Shown piece after piece: positions 15,770 through 24,410 of a stretch of DNA of 64,000 nt (position 1 is its first letter; the number at the start of each line of letters is the position of its first letter). The position numbers were made by a program, and so were the translations under genes. The DNA comes from Ruegeria sp. THAF57 (lineage in GTDB: Bacteria; Pseudomonadota; Alphaproteobacteria; Rhodobacterales; Rhodobacteraceae): NCBI RefSeq assembly GCF_903914075.1, contig NZ_CAIWNQ010000002.1:62001-126000 (forward strand), given 5' to 3'. The notes under the pieces were generated by a model. That model saw only the letters and a list, made by a program, of their open reading frames with translations. It was not told the origin of the DNA and made no database searches.

Positions 15770-17095
15770 TCACCCCCGCGCGCGGATCACTTGCAGCAAT
15801 GGCAACAAGGCGGCCATCTCGGGACCCCGTTCCATACCCGTCAGCGCCTTGCGCAAGGGCATGAACAAACCCTTGCCTTTACGGCCTGTGGCCTCTTTCA
15901 CATCTTTGGTCCAGGTACCCCAGGTTTCCCCATCGAACGGACCTTCGGGCAGCAGCGCAATGGCCTCGGCGATGAATTCACGGTCCTCGTCGGCGATCAA
16001 GGGCTCGGCCCCATCGCGGCACAGCTCCCACCAGCCTTTCAGGTCGGCCAGCGTGGTGATGTTCTCGCGTGCCATGGCCCAGAAGGGTTCAGCCACTTCC
16101 GTCGGAACACCAGCGTCCGCCACAGCGTCGGCAACATCCGCCAGCGGCAAAGACTGTAGGTGCTTTGCGGTCAGAGGGAACAGGTCCTGCACGTCGAACT
16201 TGGTCGGCGCCGCACCGAAGCGGGTAATATCAAACCCGTCAATCAGCTCGGCCATTTCCGAGCGCAATTCAACCGGATCGGACGAACCCAGACGCGCCAT
16301 CAGGCTCAACAGAGCCATCGGCTGCACACCCTGTTCGCGCAGATCGCGCAACGCCAGCGTGCCCAGACGTTTCGACAGCGCCTCACCCTGCGGGCCGGTC
16401 AACAGCGAATGGTGCGCAAAGCGCGGGCATGTGCCGCCCAGTGCCTCAATGATCTGAATCTGCGTCGCGGTGTTGGTCACGTGGTCCGAGCCACGCACCA
16501 CGTCCGTCACACCCATCTCGGTGTCATCAACAACCGACGCAATTGTGTAAAGAACCTGCCCGTCGCCGCGGATCAGCACCGGGTCAGAAACCGATGCCGC
16601 ATCAATCGAGATGTCGCCCAGAATGCCGTCATTCCACTCGATCCGCTCGTGATCCAGCTTGAAGCGCCAGACGCCGTTGCCACGCTCGGCGCGCAGGGCC
16701 TCTTTTTCAGCATCGCTAAGGTTCAACGCCGCGCGGTCATAGACCGGAGGCTTGCCCATATTCAGTTGTTTCTTGCGCTTCAGATCCAGCTCGGTCGGGG
16801 TCTCAAACGCCTCATAGAACCGGCCCATCTCGCGCAGTTTGTCGGCAGCCTCGGCATAGCGGTCCAGTCTGTCAGACTGACGTTCGACCCTGTCCCAATG
16901 CAGTCCCAGCCACTCCAGATCCTGTTTGATCGCGTCGACGTATTCTTCCTTCGACCGCTCGGGGTCGGTGTCGTCGATACGCAGGATGAATGTACCGCCT
17001 GCTTTGCGGGCGATCAGATAGTTCATCAGGGCGGTGCGCAGGTTGCCCACATGGATGTAACCGGTGGGCGACGGGGCGAAACGGGTGGTTGTCAT
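15770..17095 (-). CDS. gltX: Glutamate--tRNA ligase
   Basis: Class I synthetase charging tRNA-Glu, possibly also tRNA-Gln in organisms lacking GlnRS. It has 441 residues, slightly short of the common 465-480. The HIGH motif is HVGN at residues 15-18 within FAPSPTGYIHVGNLRTAL, and the KMSKS-type motif is LSKRLG at about 242-247. Many alphaproteobacteria carry two gltX copies, one discriminating and one not; which copy this is cannot be told from the window. It is a single-gene unit with a good terminator. Confidence 0.93.
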   Translation of the reverse strand: MTTTRFAPSPTGYIHVGNLRTALMNYLIARKAGGTFILRIDDTDPERSKEEYVDAIKQDLEWLGLHWDRVERQSDRLDRYAEAADKLREMGRFYEAFETPTELDLKRKKQLNMGKPPVYDRAALNLSDAEKEALRAERGNGVWRFKLDHERIEWNDGILGDISIDAASVSDPVLIRGDGQVLYTIASVVDDTEMGVTDVVRGSDHVTNTATQIQIIEALGGTCPRFAHHSLLTGPQGEALSKRLGTLALRDLREQGVQPMALLSLMARLGSSDPVELRSEMAELIDGFDITRFGAAPTKFDVQDLFPLTAKHLQSLPLADVADAVADAGVPTEVAEPFWAMARENITTLADLKGWWELCRDGAEPLIADEDREFIAEAIALLPEGPFDGETWGTWTKDVKEATGRKGKGLFMPLRKALTGMERGPEMAALLPLLQVIRARG

Positions 17096-17233
17096 AGGTG
17101 TCTCCTGTTGGCGCGGCTCTTGTCACAGGATGGGCGTTTTGTCCAGCCACAGCCCCGTTCACGGTAACTTCAAGTGGCAAGTTGATATCGACGACCTATC
17201 TTTCACCTGCTGGGATACACAGGGAGATCAAAA

Positions 17234-18166
17234 ATGACCGTTAAACTGACCCGCCGGGCCGCTTTGGGCGCTGCGGCGGCATTGCCGTTTGCATCAGTAG
17301 CCACACCGCTTCTGGCTGCAGGAGCTGAAACCAAGGCCAACTCGACCATCGCCAAATCCTTTCAACTGGGTGATTTTACCGTCACGACCCTATTGGATGG
17401 CAGTCTGCCCCGTGATGGCGCAAAAGATATCTTCGGCGGTGGTGCCTCGGATGAGGATTTCGCCAAGGTCTCGGCCGACAATTTCATCTCGCCAGACGTG
17501 GCACAGTTCTTCTTCACCCCGACGCTGGTCAATACAGGGTCCGAGCTGGTTCTGTTCGACACAGGGCTGGGCCAAGGCGGCATTCAGGCCGCGCTGGCGG
17601 ATGCAGGTGTCTCTGCAGATCAGATCGACGTCGTCGTGATCACCCATATGCACCCTGACCATATCGGCGGCATGACCACAAATGACGCACCCACCTTTGC
17701 AAATGCGCGCTTCGTGACTGCATCGCCGGAATATGATTTCTGGGCCGCGCAAGACGCCGGGAACCGCGTTGGCGATCTGGTGGCCGCCAAAGTCACCCCG
17801 CAGGCCGAGAAAATGTCGTTCCTTGAGGACGGCGGCGAGGTCACCTCGGGCATTACAGCCGTGGCTGCATATGGTCATACACCGGGCCACACGGTCTATC
17901 ATCTGGAAAGCAACGGCCAGCGTCTGGTGCTGACCGCTGATCTGGCCAACCACTATGTCTGGTCTTTCGCGCATCCGGAATGGGAGGTCCGTTTTGACAT
18001 GGACAAGGCCGCAGCGACGCAGTCACGGCGCAACGTGTTGGGAATGTTGGCCGCAGATAAAGTACCGATGATCGGGTATCACATGCCCTTCCCGTCAGCA
18101 GGGTTTGTCGAAACCCGCGGCGACGGATTCCGCTTTGTCCCGGTCAGCTATCAGATGATGGGCTAA
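17234..18166 (+). CDS. MBL-fold metallohydrolase, exported
   Basis: A 310-residue metallo-beta-lactamase superfamily protein. The metal motif THMHPDHIGG gives His138, His140, Asp142 and His143, and further ligand candidates are GHTPGH and the late YH-containing segment. The N-terminus, TRRAALGAAAALPF followed by residues ending near 30 (LLAAGAE), looks like a Tat signal, so the enzyme is probably periplasmic. The substrate is unknown; quorum-quenching lactonases and alkylsulfatase-like hydrolases share the fold. It converges on the flavoenzyme gene with a three-base gap. Confidence 0.85.
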   Translation: MTVKLTRRAALGAAAALPFASVATPLLAAGAETKANSTIAKSFQLGDFTVTTLLDGSLPRDGAKDIFGGGASDEDFAKVSADNFISPDVAQFFFTPTLVNTGSELVLFDTGLGQGGIQAALADAGVSADQIDVVVITHMHPDHIGGMTTNDAPTFANARFVTASPEYDFWAAQDAGNRVGDLVAAKVTPQAEKMSFLEDGGEVTSGITAVAAYGHTPGHTVYHLESNGQRLVLTADLANHYVWSFAHPEWEVRFDMDKAAATQSRRNVLGMLAADKVPMIGYHMPFPSAGFVETRGDGFRFVPVSYQMMG

Positions 18167-18169
18167 ACC

Positions 18170-19498
18170 CTAATATCCAGGATCCGGCCGCACCTTCGAG
18201 CCGTCTGTAAACCGAGACAGACGAAACGCGGCCGGGTCCACGCATGGGGCGACTCCGGTCACAAGATCGGCCATCAACCGCCCTGCCCCGGGCCCGATAC
18301 CGAACCCGTGGCCCGAAAATCCTGTGGCGATGAACATTCCGGGCATCTCGTCGACGCTCGACATGACCGGAATTGCATCTGGGGTCACATCAATCATGCC
18401 CGCCCAGCTTTGAACGATCTCTGCCTGCTTCAATGCAGGTACGCTTTTACTGGCCCGTGACCAAACCTGTCTCAGAACTTTGCGTGACGGTTCCGGGTCC
18501 AGAACGCGGCAATGCTCAAACGGCGTGACATCCGTGGGCAGCCACCTCTGGTCCTGTTGTGCCTCAACTGCCCATCGCTTGGATAAACGAAACCGCAGCG
18601 ACCGCCACTCTTGCCTGTAGGCCGGCAGAAAGCGCCGCGCCAGTCTAAAACTGTCAGGCACGATATCGACCGTGTTTTCGTGCCCCGAGGCAATGGAATA
18701 GCCCCCGTCCGCGCGTTTTCTTATGGCAAAGTCATCAGACCACAATGCCGTTTCAGGTCCGTCAGCGGGCGAAGTGCGCAGCACCGTGTTCAACACCTTG
18801 AGTTGCGGCAGGTCGATCCCCGCATTTCCAGCAAAAAGACGCGACCAGGCACCGCCGGCCAGCACGACCTGTGTACAGGCCACGCGCCCCCTTTCGGTGA
18901 AGACACCTGCGACGCGACCGCCTTGCACATCCACGCTGCGCACCGCGCAGTTGGTCATCACCGAGGCACCCCGGTCGCGCGCAGCTTCGGCCATGGCAGG
19001 CGCGGCCCATTGCGGCTCGGCACGGCCGTCCTGCGGCATATGCAAGGCCCAATCCAACTCTGAGGAACACCCCGGCAAAAGCTCTTTCAGGTCCGCCCCG
19101 GACACCATTCCTGCACCTGTCTGCAGCCCGTCCACATGGGTCAGCCAACGCTCCAGATTGTCGCGGTCGCGGGGGCCCGATGCACCAAACAAAATTCCCG
19201 AGCGGACAAACCCTGTTCTTCGACTGGTCCTACGGTCCAAATCATCCCACAGACGCTGAGATTCGATCATCAACGGAATTTCCCGGGGATCCCGCAGCCC
19301 TAATCGAACCCACCCCCAATTACGAGAGCTCTGTTCGCCAGCGATATGACCCTTTTCGCAAAGCAACACCGACAGGCCGCGCTCTGACAGCTCCAAAGCA
19401 GTGGCAGAGCCGATGATTCCGCCCCCGATGACAACGACGTCCACGGCTTTGGGTAAGCTCAGATCAGGTTCGACAGGGGTAGGTTTCGGGCCGGGCAT
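18170..19498 (-). CDS. FAD-dependent oxidoreductase (DAO family)
   Basis: A flavoprotein of the D-amino-acid oxidase/glycine oxidase superfamily. It has 442 residues. The dinucleotide-binding GGGIIG is at 25-30, with Glu48 ending the second strand (CEKG) to bind the FAD ribose. A C-terminal FAD-contact segment is TGFSGHGFGIGPGAG near 390-405. Roseobacters have many of these, oxidising amino acids, sarcosine or related amines. No neighbouring transporter or subunit gene reveals the substrate. The start codon is preceded by a perfect 25-bp inverted repeat. Confidence 0.88.
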   Translation of the reverse strand: MPGPKPTPVEPDLSLPKAVDVVVIGGGIIGSATALELSERGLSVLLCEKGHIAGEQSSRNWGWVRLGLRDPREIPLMIESQRLWDDLDRRTSRRTGFVRSGILFGASGPRDRDNLERWLTHVDGLQTGAGMVSGADLKELLPGCSSELDWALHMPQDGRAEPQWAAPAMAEAARDRGASVMTNCAVRSVDVQGGRVAGVFTERGRVACTQVVLAGGAWSRLFAGNAGIDLPQLKVLNTVLRTSPADGPETALWSDDFAIRKRADGGYSIASGHENTVDIVPDSFRLARRFLPAYRQEWRSLRFRLSKRWAVEAQQDQRWLPTDVTPFEHCRVLDPEPSRKVLRQVWSRASKSVPALKQAEIVQSWAGMIDVTPDAIPVMSSVDEMPGMFIATGFSGHGFGIGPGAGRLMADLVTGVAPCVDPAAFRLSRFTDGSKVRPDPGY

Positions 19499-19510
19499 TT
19501 ACCGCTCATT

Positions 19511-19535
19511 ATTCATTGCTCCGACAGCAATGAAT
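19511..19535. promoter_or_regulatory. Perfect inverted repeat upstream of the DAO-family oxidoreductase
   Basis: ATTCATTGCT (19511-19520), five bases, then AGCAATGAAT (19526-19535) are exact 10-base inverted arms, 13-37 bases before the oxidoreductase ATG. It suits an operator for a dimeric repressor or a hairpin in the mRNA leader. No T tract follows in either direction, so it is not a terminator. Confidence 0.55.
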
Positions 19536-19639
19536 GCCCGTCAATCGTGCCGAAGCAATACGACCGAAGTCGAGTTTGACACTATTTTGATGATATGTGG
19601 CCGCTGCGCACGCTTCACGTCTGGTCGCGACCGAAACGT

Positions 19640-19918
19640 TCAGGCAGCGCCGACCAATTCAGCCCATTTCTGGCGCAGGGCAGACGTGAAACCGATGACC
19701 GTTTCCGAGGAATCCTCGGCCCTTTCGTCTTCGGCGTCCAATTCTGCGGTTTCAGCGGGTCGCGCGATTTCGGGTTCGACCGCCCGAGGAGAGGCCTCCT
19801 CGCTTAGGAGGTCGGCAATGACAGTGTCAATCTTCGCCTCGTCCAGCGCTTGCCCTTGTGATTCCATCGACTTCCACGGCAAAGGCGAGTGGAGAGGTTT
19901 ATCATATTCCTCACGCAT
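19640..19918 (-). CDS. Small acidic protein of unknown function
   Basis: A 92-residue frame that I do not recognise. It opens with MREEYDKPLHSPLPWKSMES, continues with a predicted helix (ALDEAKIDTVIADLLSEEA), an acidic, alanine-rich low-complexity middle, and a short C-terminal helix (SALRQKWAELVGAA). There are no cysteines, signal peptide or membrane segment. Codon choice looks like the neighbours. It lies between the oxidoreductase and nadE on the same strand, with no strong ribosome site. It may be a lineage-specific adaptor-like protein, or a chance frame. Confidence 0.5.
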   Translation of the reverse strand: MREEYDKPLHSPLPWKSMESQGQALDEAKIDTVIADLLSEEASPRAVEPEIARPAETAELDAEDERAEDSSETVIGFTSALRQKWAELVGAA

Positions 19919-20187
19919 AATCGTACCAGACCATTACAACCAAAACCCATATCAGTGTTCCGCATCTGGCCAGATAGCTGTCAAAGGCTCGTGGCCCAGT
20001 GCAATGCGTCACACCCGCCCCACATGAGGCGACAATTCAACAAAACTATGGCGAAAAGATGTCAAATCATCAAGCAGCCACCGCTGTTCCCAAGGGAAGC
20101 GACCCCAAACCCATGGGATTTGGAAACAGTTCGATGAATGGGGGTAATTTGTATCCGAAACTGGGCGCTTTACGGCCTGCGATACCT

Positions 20188-21846
20188 TTAGGACCGGTCG
20201 CGCCAGCGGTTCACAATTGGGTATCTGCGATCCAACCAAAAGGCGCGGCTGGTCAAACGTGTCCCCGGCGCGGACTGAAAGCGTTTGTATTCGCTCATAT
20301 AGATCAGATGCTCGACCCGGCGCGCGACGTCGCCATCGAAACCGGCCGCGATGCAATCCGCAATCGATCCCTCCTGATCCACCAGAATATCCAAAATCGT
20401 GTCCAAAACAGGATAGTCCGGCAAACTGTCGCTATCTTTCTGATCCTCGCGCAATTCCGCACTTGGGGGTTTGTCAATCACGGAAGGCCGGATCACCTCG
20501 CCCGATGGGCCGGACATCCAGTCACGGTGATTGGCGTTGCGCCAGCGACACGTCTCGAACACACGCGTTTTGTACAGGTCCTTGATGGGGTTATAGCCCC
20601 CATTCATGTCGCCATAGATCGTGGCATACCCAACGGCAACTTCGGACTTGTTGCCAGTGGTCAGCAGCATCTCGCCAAATTTGTTCGAGATCGCCATCAA
20701 CAGCAACCCGCGCAGCCGGGATTGGATGTTCTCTTCCGTCAGATCGGCCTCGCGGCCGGTGAATAGCGGCGCCAGCGTTTCCGTCACAGCCGACCGGCTG
20801 TCTGAAATCGGCACATAGTCATAGTGAACACCCAGCGCCTTGGCGACGGCCTCGGCATCGTCCAATGACTCCTGGCTGGTATACTCCGACGGCAACATCA
20901 CACAGCGGACATTCTCGGCTCCAATCGCGTCCACGGCGATTGCTGCAACAAGGGCAGAATCGACGCCCCCCGACAGACCCAACAGTGCATTCTGGAAGCC
21001 TGTTTTCCTCATGTAGTCGCGCAGTGATTGAACCATCGCGCGATAGTCCTGCTCCCATTCATCAGGCTGCGGCGCAACGTCGGCGGGTGCGATCCGCCAC
21101 CCCTCATCACCACGCTCAAGATCAATATGGCGCAGGGCTTCGTCAAAGACCGGTATTCTGAAGGCAAGTGTGCCGTCCGGGTTCAGGCCAAATGTGCCAC
21201 CGTCAAAAACCTGATCATCCTGTCCACCGACCATATTGAGATAGATCAGCGGCAAGCCCGTTTCGACAACCCGCGCAACCATATGGTTCAGGCGCACATC
21301 GTACTTGTTGCGAAAATATGGGGAACCATTCGGAACAAGCAGAAATTCGGCACCTGTTTCCTCGAGTGTTTCGGCAACATCCGGGTGCCAACTGTCTTCA
21401 CAGATAGGGCTGCCTATTCGCGTATTGCCAACAGAATAAGGGCCGCCTAGCGGGCCTGAGTCATACAACCGGACTTCGTCAAATACTGTCTCGTTGGGCA
21501 GGTGGTGCTTCAGCACCTTGCTGCCAATCTTGCCATTCTTGAGGATCAGGTAGGCGTTATGAAGGTTTTCATCCTCGACCCAAGGCCCACCGATGGCCAT
21601 TGCCGGTCCGTCAGCGCATTTGGCAGCCAGTTCTTCGATTGCAGCCATGGCAGACCGATGAAACGCAGGCTTCATCACCAGATCCTGCGTATTGTAGCCG
21701 GTAATGAACATCTCAGGCAGCGCAACCATGTCGGCCCCGGCCTCGCGCGCGTCTTCCCATGCGGCGATAGCCTTGGCGGCGTTGCCGTCAATATCCCCCA
21801 CAATAGGGTTGAGTTGCGCCAGAGTGATGCGGAATCGGTCGGCCAT
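20188..21846 (-). CDS. nadE: Glutamine-dependent NAD+ synthetase
   Basis: Amidates deamido-NAD to NAD, using ammonia channelled from glutamine. It has 552 residues with two domains. The N-terminal nitrilase-type glutaminase spans about 1-250, with its catalytic triad at Glu45 (LPEMFITGY), Lys113 (VLKHHLPNE) and Cys149 (SPICEDSWH). The C-terminal synthetase follows, with P-loop SGGVDS at 292-297. All key residues are present. It follows nadD (5454-6110) in the same pathway but is not linked to it. The 269 bases downstream (19919-20187) hold nothing I can identify. Confidence 0.95.
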   Translation of the reverse strand: MADRFRITLAQLNPIVGDIDGNAAKAIAAWEDAREAGADMVALPEMFITGYNTQDLVMKPAFHRSAMAAIEELAAKCADGPAMAIGGPWVEDENLHNAYLILKNGKIGSKVLKHHLPNETVFDEVRLYDSGPLGGPYSVGNTRIGSPICEDSWHPDVAETLEETGAEFLLVPNGSPYFRNKYDVRLNHMVARVVETGLPLIYLNMVGGQDDQVFDGGTFGLNPDGTLAFRIPVFDEALRHIDLERGDEGWRIAPADVAPQPDEWEQDYRAMVQSLRDYMRKTGFQNALLGLSGGVDSALVAAIAVDAIGAENVRCVMLPSEYTSQESLDDAEAVAKALGVHYDYVPISDSRSAVTETLAPLFTGREADLTEENIQSRLRGLLLMAISNKFGEMLLTTGNKSEVAVGYATIYGDMNGGYNPIKDLYKTRVFETCRWRNANHRDWMSGPSGEVIRPSVIDKPPSAELREDQKDSDSLPDYPVLDTILDILVDQEGSIADCIAAGFDGDVARRVEHLIYMSEYKRFQSAPGTRLTSRAFWLDRRYPIVNRWRDRS

Positions 21847-21991
21847 GCTGCCCTCTTGCCCTCGTCTGTTCTAATGCCATTTAACAGATCGCACCGCGAG
21901 GAAAAGACAAATGCGGCAAAAGCCGTTGCCCTGCCCCCATCGGTATCTTAGTTTTGCGCAAAAGGACGATAACCGGGCAGGCTGAACAACC

Positions 21992-23452
21992 ATGAACGCA
22001 TTCCGCACTTCGATGGCCGCAACTGCGATGGCCTTGATGACACTGACCGCCTCCGCGCAAGATGGTCAGGTGATTGTCGCGGATGACGAAGTTGGCGGTG
22101 TTTACGAAGGCACTTTCCTGAATGGTTTGCGCCACGGCACCGGATCTTATCGCCTGCCAAACGGATTCGAATATTCCGGCGAATGGGCCGAGGGCGAGAT
22201 TCAGGGCAAGGGCGTCGCGCGATATGTGAATGGCTCGGTCTATGAAGGCATGTTTGCGAAAGGCCAGCCGGAAGGTCAGGGAAAGATCATCTATCCCGAC
22301 GGCGGCAGCTATGCGGGCGAATGGGCCAACGGATCAATTAACGGCAACGGCATTGCGACCTATGCAAATGGTGTGATCTACGAGGGCGCCTTCAAAGACG
22401 CGCGCTATCACGGCAAGGGTGTTCTGACTGACCCAAGCGGTTACGTATATGACGGCGATTGGGTGGACGGAACCAAACAGGGCAAGGCAAAGATCACGTC
22501 AGCACAGGGCAGCGTGTATGAGGGGGACGTCCAGAACGGCCAACGCCACGGTCAGGGCTCGCTGACCATTCCCGATGGCATGACATATACAGGCGCATGG
22601 ACCGAAGATCGCATGACCGGTAAGGGGCGTTTGCTTCAGGCGAACGGCGACCTCTACGAGGGCGATCTTGTGGATGGCCAGCGTCAGGGCAAGGGCAAGG
22701 CAACCTATGCCAATGGCGCGACGTACGACGGCGATTACCTTGACGACCGGCGCCACGGAAAAGGGCGTTTTCTGGGAACCGACGGGTTCGAATACAACGG
22801 AGACTGGGCGGATGGGCAGATCCAAGGATTTGGCGAACTTACCTACCCCGACGGCTCGACCTATGTGGGTGACTTCAGCGCTGACCTGCCGCACGGCAAA
22901 GGGATGCATACCTATTCTGACGGCATCATCTACGAAGGTGACTGGATTGCCGGGGTGTTTGAAGGAACCGGCAAGGCAACCTATCCAAATGGCGCAGTCT
23001 ATTCAGGACAGTTCAAAAATGGCCTCAGTCACGGGACGGGTGTTCTGACATTTGCGAACGGATACCGGTACGAGGGCGACTGGGCAGAAGGCGCACGGCA
23101 GGGAAAAGGAAAGGCCAGCTTTCCTGACGGAACCGTGTATGACGGCGAGTTTTCTGACGGAAAACGCCACGGACAGGGCACCATCACAACACCGCGCGGC
23201 TTCACCTATACCGGTGGATGGGTCGAAGGCAAAATAAGCGGCACCGGGGTCGCAACCTATGCCACGGGGGATGTGTACGAAGGTGGATTTCTGGACAACA
23301 AGCGCCACGGTGACGGCACAATTCGCTACGCCAATGGTCAGGAAGAATCCGGTGTCTGGGAAAACGGAGTGCTTCCAGAAGAAAACGTGGCAGAGCCTGC
23401 AGAAACACCTTCGACAGAGACCCCCGAAGAGGACACGCCCACGGCTGACTGA
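21992..23452 (+). CDS. Exported MORN-repeat protein with about 18 repeats
   Basis: A 486-residue protein made almost wholly of 23-residue MORN beta-hairpins. A signal peptide ends near TASA at residue 22. Repeats run from about residue 38 to 455, each starting Y-x-G, followed by one degenerate repeat and an acidic Pro/Glu/Thr tail. Units alternate between a YEG-x-F-x-x-G-x-RHG-x-G type and a Y-x-G-x-W-x-x-G-x-x-x-G-x-G type, implying growth by 46-residue doublets. MORN arrays bind lipids or proteins, or act as spacers. A periplasmic or outer-membrane location is inferred. Four bases after the last in-frame unit the SDR gene converges. Confidence 0.85.
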   Translation: MNAFRTSMAATAMALMTLTASAQDGQVIVADDEVGGVYEGTFLNGLRHGTGSYRLPNGFEYSGEWAEGEIQGKGVARYVNGSVYEGMFAKGQPEGQGKIIYPDGGSYAGEWANGSINGNGIATYANGVIYEGAFKDARYHGKGVLTDPSGYVYDGDWVDGTKQGKAKITSAQGSVYEGDVQNGQRHGQGSLTIPDGMTYTGAWTEDRMTGKGRLLQANGDLYEGDLVDGQRQGKGKATYANGATYDGDYLDDRRHGKGRFLGTDGFEYNGDWADGQIQGFGELTYPDGSTYVGDFSADLPHGKGMHTYSDGIIYEGDWIAGVFEGTGKATYPNGAVYSGQFKNGLSHGTGVLTFANGYRYEGDWAEGARQGKGKASFPDGTVYDGEFSDGKRHGQGTITTPRGFTYTGGWVEGKISGTGVATYATGDVYEGGFLDNKRHGDGTIRYANGQEESGVWENGVLPEENVAEPAETPSTETPEEDTPTAD

Positions 23453-23459
23453 GCATCGC

Positions 23460-24128
23460 TCACCACGGCACGGTCTCACCTTTCCAATCAAAAAATCCGC
23501 CTGTCTGGGCCGGAGTAAGACGGTCTATAACGCCCAGCAAATTCTTGGCGGCCTCTTCTGGCGCGACAGTTGGATGGCGTCCGGCATATTTTCGGGTAAA
23601 GCTGGTGCGAACTGTCCCTGGATGCAAGGCGACGCAAATCGATTGCGGATGCGTGCGCGCCAATTCTATCGCCGATGTGCGAACGATCTGGTTCAGGGCA
23701 GCCTTTGCTGCGCGATAGCTGATCCACCCACCCAGACGATTATCGCCGATCGACCCGACGCGGGCAGACAAGACCGCGACAACACATTGCCTGCCGCGCG
23801 GCAACAGCTTGTGTGCGTGGCCAAGTACCAGCGCCGGCCCGACCGCGTTGAGTGCAAACTGTTCCATCATGGCGGGGGCCGAGACTGACTTGATTGTCTT
23901 TTCTGGCTCGGCCCCGTTCACCTCTAGCGCGCCAGTGGCGATTAAAATCATGTCGAACGGGCCATTCAGATTACCCAGCCCACGACTCACACTGTCAGGG
24001 TCCGTCAGATCAAACCTATCCACGGACCGCGACAAGGTCGTTATGACGACAGAATGTTGGCGCAGTTGTTGCGACAAAGCGCTGCCAATTCCGCCTGATG
24101 CACCGATGACAAGAGCTGACTTCATCAT
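23460..24128 (-). CDS. Short-chain dehydrogenase/reductase
   Basis: A 222-residue NAD(P)-dependent SDR. The cofactor motif is GASGGIG at about 9-15, and the catalytic pair Tyr138 and Lys142 sits in SYRAAKAAL with a serine near 126. It lacks a long C-terminal substrate loop, resembling the C-factor/CsgA-like and YciK-like small SDRs. An ATG repeats at codon 2, so the start may be 24125. The substrate is unknown. It is single, convergent with the MORN gene and divergent from leuA. Confidence 0.85.
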   Translation of the reverse strand: MMKSALVIGASGGIGSALSQQLRQHSVVITTLSRSVDRFDLTDPDSVSRGLGNLNGPFDMILIATGALEVNGAEPEKTIKSVSAPAMMEQFALNAVGPALVLGHAHKLLPRGRQCVVAVLSARVGSIGDNRLGGWISYRAAKAALNQIVRTSAIELARTHPQSICVALHPGTVRTSFTRKYAGRHPTVAPEEAAKNLLGVIDRLTPAQTGGFFDWKGETVPW

Positions 24129-24207
24129 CAGTGACCTAGCTGCCAGTTCGTGTGGATCAACCTAGTCGAAAATGAAAACCTTCTGACGACTATACGCAAA
24201 TTCGTTC

Positions 24208-24235
24208 TTTTCATTCCCGGCATGGGTTGTATAAC
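24208..24235 (+). promoter_or_regulatory. Promoter of the leuA leader
   Basis: TTTTCA at 24208-24213 (four of six consensus bases), a 16-base spacer, and TATAAC at 24230-24235 (five of six). Transcription should begin about 24240-24245, at or a few bases before the leader peptide's ATG. Confidence 0.55.
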
Positions 24236-24244
24236 CTCAATCCT

Positions 24245-24331
24245 ATGATCAACCGCGCAGATATCCTTGTTGCCGACACCGCCACCCGCGGTGCGTCGCT
24301 GCGTGGCCTACTGATCCTAATCCGCCTCTGA
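24245..24331 (+). CDS. leuL: leuA leader peptide (attenuator peptide)
   Basis: A 28-codon frame ending GLLILIRL then TGA. Four of its last seven residues are leucine and two are isoleucine, and two leucines use CTA, which I judge to be uncommon in this GC-rich DNA. Its last leucine codon and stop lie inside the 5' arm of a perfect 10-bp hairpin, as expected if ribosome stalling at Leu codons chooses between RNA structures. No Shine-Dalgarno precedes the ATG, and the likely promoter leaves at most about five bases of leader, so translation may start leaderless. Strong context, too short for homology. Confidence 0.8.
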   Translation: MINRADILVADTATRGASLRGLLILIRL

Positions 24332-24376
24332 GCGTGCCATCCGGCGCGCCCGCTCAGAGGAGGACGCCCGCGCGCC
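24325..24376 (+). promoter_or_regulatory. leuA attenuator: two mutually exclusive hairpins
   Basis: Hairpin 1 pairs CCTCTGAGCG (24325-24334) with CGCTCAGAGG (24351-24360), a perfect 10-bp stem. Hairpin 2 pairs GGCGCG (24343-24348, inside the loop of hairpin 1) with CGCGCC (24371-24376). The two cannot coexist. If a ribosome stalls upstream at the CTA/CTG codons, hairpin 1 forms; if it reaches the stop, hairpin 1 is blocked and hairpin 2 can form. Only a poor T tract (CTTTAG) follows hairpin 2, so termination may be weak or factor-dependent. Confidence 0.65.
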
Positions 24377-24410
24377 ATAGGCTTTAGGACAGAAGAAGAA
24401 AGAGATTCCC

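Noticed and set aside
19999..20766. A 255-codon rightward frame overlapping the 3' end of nadE
   Set aside because: Most of it is antisense to the NadE synthetase domain. The 190 bases outside nadE have no ribosome site or recognisable domain.
22100..23380. Regular 69-bp DNA periodicity that could suggest a CRISPR or satellite array
   Set aside because: The repeats are in frame, diverged, and encode MORN units continuously; there are no identical repeats separated by unique spacers.
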